From positions 1 to 7,665 of the forward strand of contig JAKANX010000047.1 in the NCBI GenBank assembly GCA_021823425.1: 7,665 bases of DNA. Reading direction: 5' to 3'. Origin of the DNA: Microcaldota archaeon. GTDB lineage: Archaea > Micrarchaeota > Micrarchaeia > Anstonellales > Bilamarchaeaceae. Below, piece by piece: positions 5,652 to 7,665 of this stretch. The translations under genes were made by a program, and so were the position numbers. Position 1 is the stretch's first letter. Each line of letters starts with the position of its first letter. A model generated the notes under the pieces. The model was not told the origin of the DNA and searched no databases. It saw only the letters and a list, made by a program, of their open reading frames with translations.

Positions 5652-5664
5652 GGGCGGCTAGGCC
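5652..5664 (-). repeat. Leader motif copy 2 (shared 13-nt element containing the uORF stop)
   Basis: The minus strand reads GGCCTAGCCGCCC, 12/13 identical to 2482-2494. Here AGGGC (5666-5662) pairs with GCCCT (5655-5651) around a six-base loop CTAGCC, so the leader ORF stop again sits in a hairpin loop, although the exact paired bases differ between copies. Confidence 0.5.
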
Positions 5665-5729
5665 CTCGGCAGCGGTGCGACTGAGGCGGGCGCAGAAATA
5701 GCGAATGTGCTTGCCTCTATTTTCACCAT
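5658..5729 (-). CDS. Putative 23-aa leader peptide (uORF) of the argB-like operon
   Basis: The ORF runs from ATG at 5729 to TAG at 5660-5658. The peptide starts MVKIEASTFAISAPAS and ends VAPLPRA. The ATG is about 26 bp from the centre of a TTTAAA box, as expected for leaderless translation, and the ORF ends with the same GCC-TAG-CCG as the leader ORF at 2488-2562. Counted from Met, Ser7, Ser12 and Pro14 coincide and position 11 is Ile here, Val there. Arg is the residue just before the final Ala, the place occupied by Leu in the other leader. There is only one Arg codon (AGG), so classic counting of a codon run does not apply; stalling by a Pro/Arg nascent chain would be an alternative. Function is inferred from layout and from the other leader. 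Confidence 0.35.
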   Translation of the reverse strand: MVKIEASTFAISAPASVAPLPRA

Positions 5730-5750
5730 GTTATTGCTTCTGGGTGGAAA

Positions 5751-5760
5751 TGTTTAAAAA
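5751..5760 (-). promoter_or_regulatory. TATA box for the argB-like operon and its leader ORF
   Basis: The minus strand reads TTTTTAAACA. The TTTAAA centre is about 26-27 bp before the ATG at 5729 and about 201 bp before the ATG at 5554, nearly the same distances as in the leuA-like operon. It overlaps the U7 tract that probably ends the lysS transcript. Confidence 0.45.
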
Positions 5761-5778
5761 AAGCTCGGTGCCCCCAAG
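5756..5778 (-). terminator. Hairpin plus U7 terminator for lysS
   Basis: On the minus strand CTTGG (5778-5774) pairs with CCGAG (5768-5764), including one G-U pair, around loop GGGCA. One C later comes TTTTTTT (5762-5756). It lies about 180 nt past the lysS stop and before the next operon's leader ORF. Confidence 0.5.
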
Positions 5779-5957
5779 AACTATTTCCGAAATGCGAAAT
5801 AAGCGGCCGCAGCAGCCAATATTAGGCAGCATCGCCACCGCCAGGGTTGAGCGGGCCGCCCCCGGCGCGCCAAGCGGGAGCGTAATCCCAAAAGAGAAAT
5901 ATCCTTCAAGGGAGGGGGCAGCAGGCGCACCGCGAGGATTTTCAGCCTGCCATCCAT

Positions 5958-7517
5958 TCATAGCAAGTCCTTCTTGATTTTCTCCACTCCGAGGGCGAAT
6001 ATGAATTTCCCGAGGCGGGGGCCCCTTTCCTTCCCGATGAGCGTCATGTATATTTCCTTGAAGAACGCGCCGGGCGCTATGGAGCGCGCCTTGGCGAATT
6101 CAAAAACCCCGTTCTGCAAGTCGTCCGCGCTCATTCCCTCTGAAAGCGAGGAGAACAAGTCCTTCACGTTGCCCTCGGCTTTCTTCGGATTGTATATGAA
6201 ATTGAATTCGTCCGGGATGAATCCGCGCACTTTCCACGCCTCCAGATAGGGCTTGAGGTAGCGCACGCCTTCCACGTCCCCCACTAGCTCTCCTACCTTG
6301 TCCCAGTCCTGATGGACCGAGTGGTACATCATTATGTCCCTGAACGAGGTTTTCCAGTGCCTTTTTCCCGCAAGCTGGTAAGCCAAAGCCCTCTTGTGCT
6401 GTGCGCGATCCGCTGTTCCGGGTTCCGCGTTTTGCGTTTCCATCTTTTCCGCGAACTGCTGGCTCTGCTCGTATTCCTCGACCATCTTGAGCATGTTCTC
6501 CTTGGATGTAACGATATCCTTGTTCTCGTCCACGTCCGGGCGCACCAGTATAAAAGTAATGACTTCGGGCGGAAGCAGCGTCAGCAATTCATTGACGTCC
6601 ATCCCGATTCCCTTGCTCTTGGAATACTTCTTCCCCTCAAAGAGTATGAATCCGAACCTGTACCCAATCGGCGGCTCCTTCTTGAACATTTCCCTGAAAA
6701 CCGCTTCAAGGGTGTCCCTGCTCCCGCCTTTTGTGAAATGGTCAACTCCTGCGCCCTCGCAGCTAGTCCCTAAAAGGTCAAGGCGCGCGGGCCAGTCCAG
6801 CCTCCAGAGTATCTTGTAATGGTGATTGTAAATCGAGTCTTTTCCAGCGTGTCCGCAGCCCTTGGTGTATTTCAGAATCTTGTCGCACGCGTACTCGTAA
6901 TTCTCCGAGTCGTGCGATACCACTCTAGTAGTCGCGATTTTGCCGCACTTTTCGCAAATGGGCATGATGGGAGACCAGTCCCCGCCCTGTTTCCCGCTTC
7001 CAGTTCCCGGTTTCGCGTCTATCGTTCGCCCGCTCGTGCGCGCGACAAGCTCCTTTGCCTGCGCCTCGTTTTGCAGGAAGAACTTGGCGTACTTGTCCAT
7101 CTTCCCGGATGCGTAGAGCTCGTCCATGCGCACGAAATTCGTTTCCACGCCGAACGCGCTGACCACGTCCCTTATCTGGAAGTAAAAGTAATCCCCGTAG
7201 CTCTTCGTCTTGCCCGTGGGGTCCGGGACGTCGCACAGCGGCTTCCCGAGGTGCGGAGCCAGCTCCTTCTCATAAGGCAGCATGGACACGGTGACCTTGT
7301 CGAACGCGTCCATTATGTCAATCACGAAATTGTAGCCCGTCTCGTGCCCGCCCTTTTTCAGCATGTCCCTGATTTTCGCGGGGTAGAGGAATTCGCACAC
7401 CGTCCCGAAATGGACCGGGCCCGAGGGCGTCGTGCCGGCTCCTGTTACGAACGGAGGTTTTTTCTCGGCCAAGACGCGCTCTGCGAGCTGCTCGGCCCAA
7501 TGCTTGTTTTCAGCCAT
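5958..7517 (-). CDS. lysS: Class I lysyl-tRNA synthetase
   Basis: 519 aa, full length for the archaeal class I enzyme, which charges tRNA-Lys with lysine in the cytosol. The HIGH-type motif is TPSGPVHFG (30-38). The KMSKS-type loop is KYSKS at 297-301. Between them is a zinc-like cluster, Cys188-x2-Cys191, Cys211, Cys221-x-His223. LWRLDWPARLDLLG (237-250) and the GAGVDHFTKGGS region (256-266) form the lysine/ATP pocket in the family. The C-terminal part (about 380-519) is the helical anticodon-recognition region and carries the conserved LIGKERGPRLGKF (493-505). Codons 366-375 look like a loose low-complexity insert. The ATG at 7517 is chosen: AGTG (7527-7524) precedes it at the usual 6-nt spacing and the family normally starts near HWAE. 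An in-frame TTG at 7589 would add 24 residues. It is divergent from the gene at 7651. Confidence 0.95.
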   Translation of the reverse strand: MAENKHWAEQLAERVLAEKKPPFVTGAGTTPSGPVHFGTVCEFLYPAKIRDMLKKGGHETGYNFVIDIMDAFDKVTVSMLPYEKELAPHLGKPLCDVPDPTGKTKSYGDYFYFQIRDVVSAFGVETNFVRMDELYASGKMDKYAKFFLQNEAQAKELVARTSGRTIDAKPGTGSGKQGGDWSPIMPICEKCGKIATTRVVSHDSENYEYACDKILKYTKGCGHAGKDSIYNHHYKILWRLDWPARLDLLGTSCEGAGVDHFTKGGSRDTLEAVFREMFKKEPPIGYRFGFILFEGKKYSKSKGIGMDVNELLTLLPPEVITFILVRPDVDENKDIVTSKENMLKMVEEYEQSQQFAEKMETQNAEPGTADRAQHKRALAYQLAGKRHWKTSFRDIMMYHSVHQDWDKVGELVGDVEGVRYLKPYLEAWKVRGFIPDEFNFIYNPKKAEGNVKDLFSSLSEGMSADDLQNGVFEFAKARSIAPGAFFKEIYMTLIGKERGPRLGKFIFALGVEKIKKDLL

Positions 7518-7610
7518 AAGTTTCACTTCGCAATATATCCGCGGTCCCCGGCTTCGCGCGTTGGAACGGACGAAAAACCGGAAACCCAAAACAACCTATG
7601 CCCAGCAACG

Positions 7611-7618
7611 TTTTAAAT
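7611..7618. promoter_or_regulatory. Shared bidirectional TATA box between lysS and the divergent gene
   Basis: TTTTAAAT on plus reads ATTTAAAA on minus, so it can serve both directions. For the plus gene it is centred 36 bp before the ATG at 7651, giving a leader of about 10 nt that holds the GGTGAG SD. For lysS it would give a leader of about 70 nt before 7517, or a leaderless TTG start at 7589. A weaker ATATAT at 7532-7538 is too close to the lysS ATG. Confidence 0.5.
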
Positions 7619-7634
7619 CGTATTTACGAATACG
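7619..7634. promoter_or_regulatory. Inverted repeat next to the TATA box (candidate operator)
   Basis: CGTATT-TACG-AATACG is a perfect 6-bp inverted repeat with a 4-bp spacer. It lies between the TATA box and the likely start site of the plus-strand gene, where archaeal repressors commonly act, and upstream of the box as seen from lysS. The regulator is unknown. Confidence 0.4.
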
Positions 7635-7640
7635 GATGCG

Positions 7641-7646
7641 GGTGAG
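7641..7646 (+). promoter_or_regulatory. Shine-Dalgarno for the plus-strand gene
   Basis: GGTGAG lies before the ATG at 7651, with 6 nt between its GGTG core and the ATG. An in-frame ATG at 7636 lies upstream of this SD and is less likely. Confidence 0.6.
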
Positions 7647-7650
7647 ATAT

Positions 7651-7665
7651 ATGAAAAGACTTCTG
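7651..7665 (+). CDS. Start of a divergent gene (partial, five codons)
   Basis: Only MKRLL is visible before the window ends, so no function can be given. The start is supported by the GGTGAG site and by the TATA box at 7611-7618. A basic start followed by Leu could begin a membrane or secreted protein, but five residues do not show that. Using the in-frame ATG at 7636 would add MRVRY. Confidence 0.5.

Larger units (their letters stand above)
5555..5957. other. Long intergenic region between lysS and the argB-like operon
   Basis: This 403-nt stretch holds no convincing long gene. From right to left on the minus strand it contains about 180 nt of lysS 3' region, a hairpin with U7 terminator, a TATA box overlapping that U-tract, a 23-aa leader ORF, the repeated 13-nt motif with hairpin, a second stem-loop, a U6 tract and the SD for the 100-aa gene. 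Two longer ORFs cross it (minus 5961-5731 and plus 5705-5977), but both run through the terminator and promoter and are judged spurious. No tRNA or snoRNA signature was seen. Confidence 0.6.

Noticed and set aside
5567..5760. tRNA, C/D-box or H/ACA RNA in the two leaders
   Set aside because: CTGA strings and GC-rich hairpins occur, but there is no RTGATGA box C, no T-loop GGTTCRA sequence and no cloverleaf. An unknown structured RNA is not excluded.
5731..5961. A 76-codon minus-strand ORF that overlaps the lysS stop by four bases (ATGA)
   Set aside because: The overlap hints at coupling, but the ORF runs straight through the hairpin/U7 terminator and TATA box, has weaker GC3 than its neighbours, and resembles nothing I know. 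It remains a low-probability alternative.
5705..5977. A plus-strand ORF with a TTTAAAAA box about 36 bp before an internal ATG at 5792
   Set aside because: It has no SD, is rich in Pro/Gly/Ala with no recognisable domain, overlaps the lysS end in antisense, and the box reads equally well for the minus strand.

Overview
The window reads as a GC-rich archaeal chromosome segment. The main evidence is a class I lysyl-tRNA synthetase of the archaeal type, GGTG-type Shine-Dalgarno sites with a near-constant 6-nt spacing, AT-rich TATA boxes (TATATAA, TTTAAA) about 25-40 bp upstream of starts, U-tract terminators, and what looks like an archaeal PIN-domain ATPase start. A DPANN-like lineage is possible, but the sequence alone cannot fix it. 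No mobile element, CRISPR array, rRNA or tRNA was found.

Almost everything is on the minus strand. Read in the direction of transcription from the right, the order is: lysS (7517-5958) with a hairpin plus U7 terminator; a roughly 200-nt leader; an unknown 100-aa protein (5554-5252); an acetylglutamate-kinase family protein (5241-4399); a citramalate/isopropylmalate-synthase-like enzyme with its own TATATAA promoter (4350-2623); a second roughly 200-nt leader; an unknown 155-aa protein (2390-1923); a 2-isopropylmalate-synthase family enzyme (1910-153); and the first 39 codons of a PIN-domain protein (118-1). A plus-strand gene starts at 7651, divergent from lysS, and runs out of the window.

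The theme is amino-acid biosynthesis next to a synthetase: two acetyl-CoA-condensing DRE-TIM enzymes (branched-chain type) and one ArgB-like kinase.

The most interesting part is the two long leaders. Each has a TATA box about 200 bp upstream of the first main ORF. About 27 bp after that box is an ATG opening a 23-24 codon ORF whose last sense codon and stop (GCC TAG) fall in a shared 13-nt motif (12/13 identical). A hairpin, a U-rich tract and then an SD with a MQK-starting small protein follow. The leader peptide before the leuA-like operon has six Leu among its last eight residues. The one before the argB-like operon has Arg as its penultimate residue. This is what a ribosome-mediated attenuator would look like, built on leaderless ORFs in an archaeon. 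It was found by eye and needs comparative and experimental tests.
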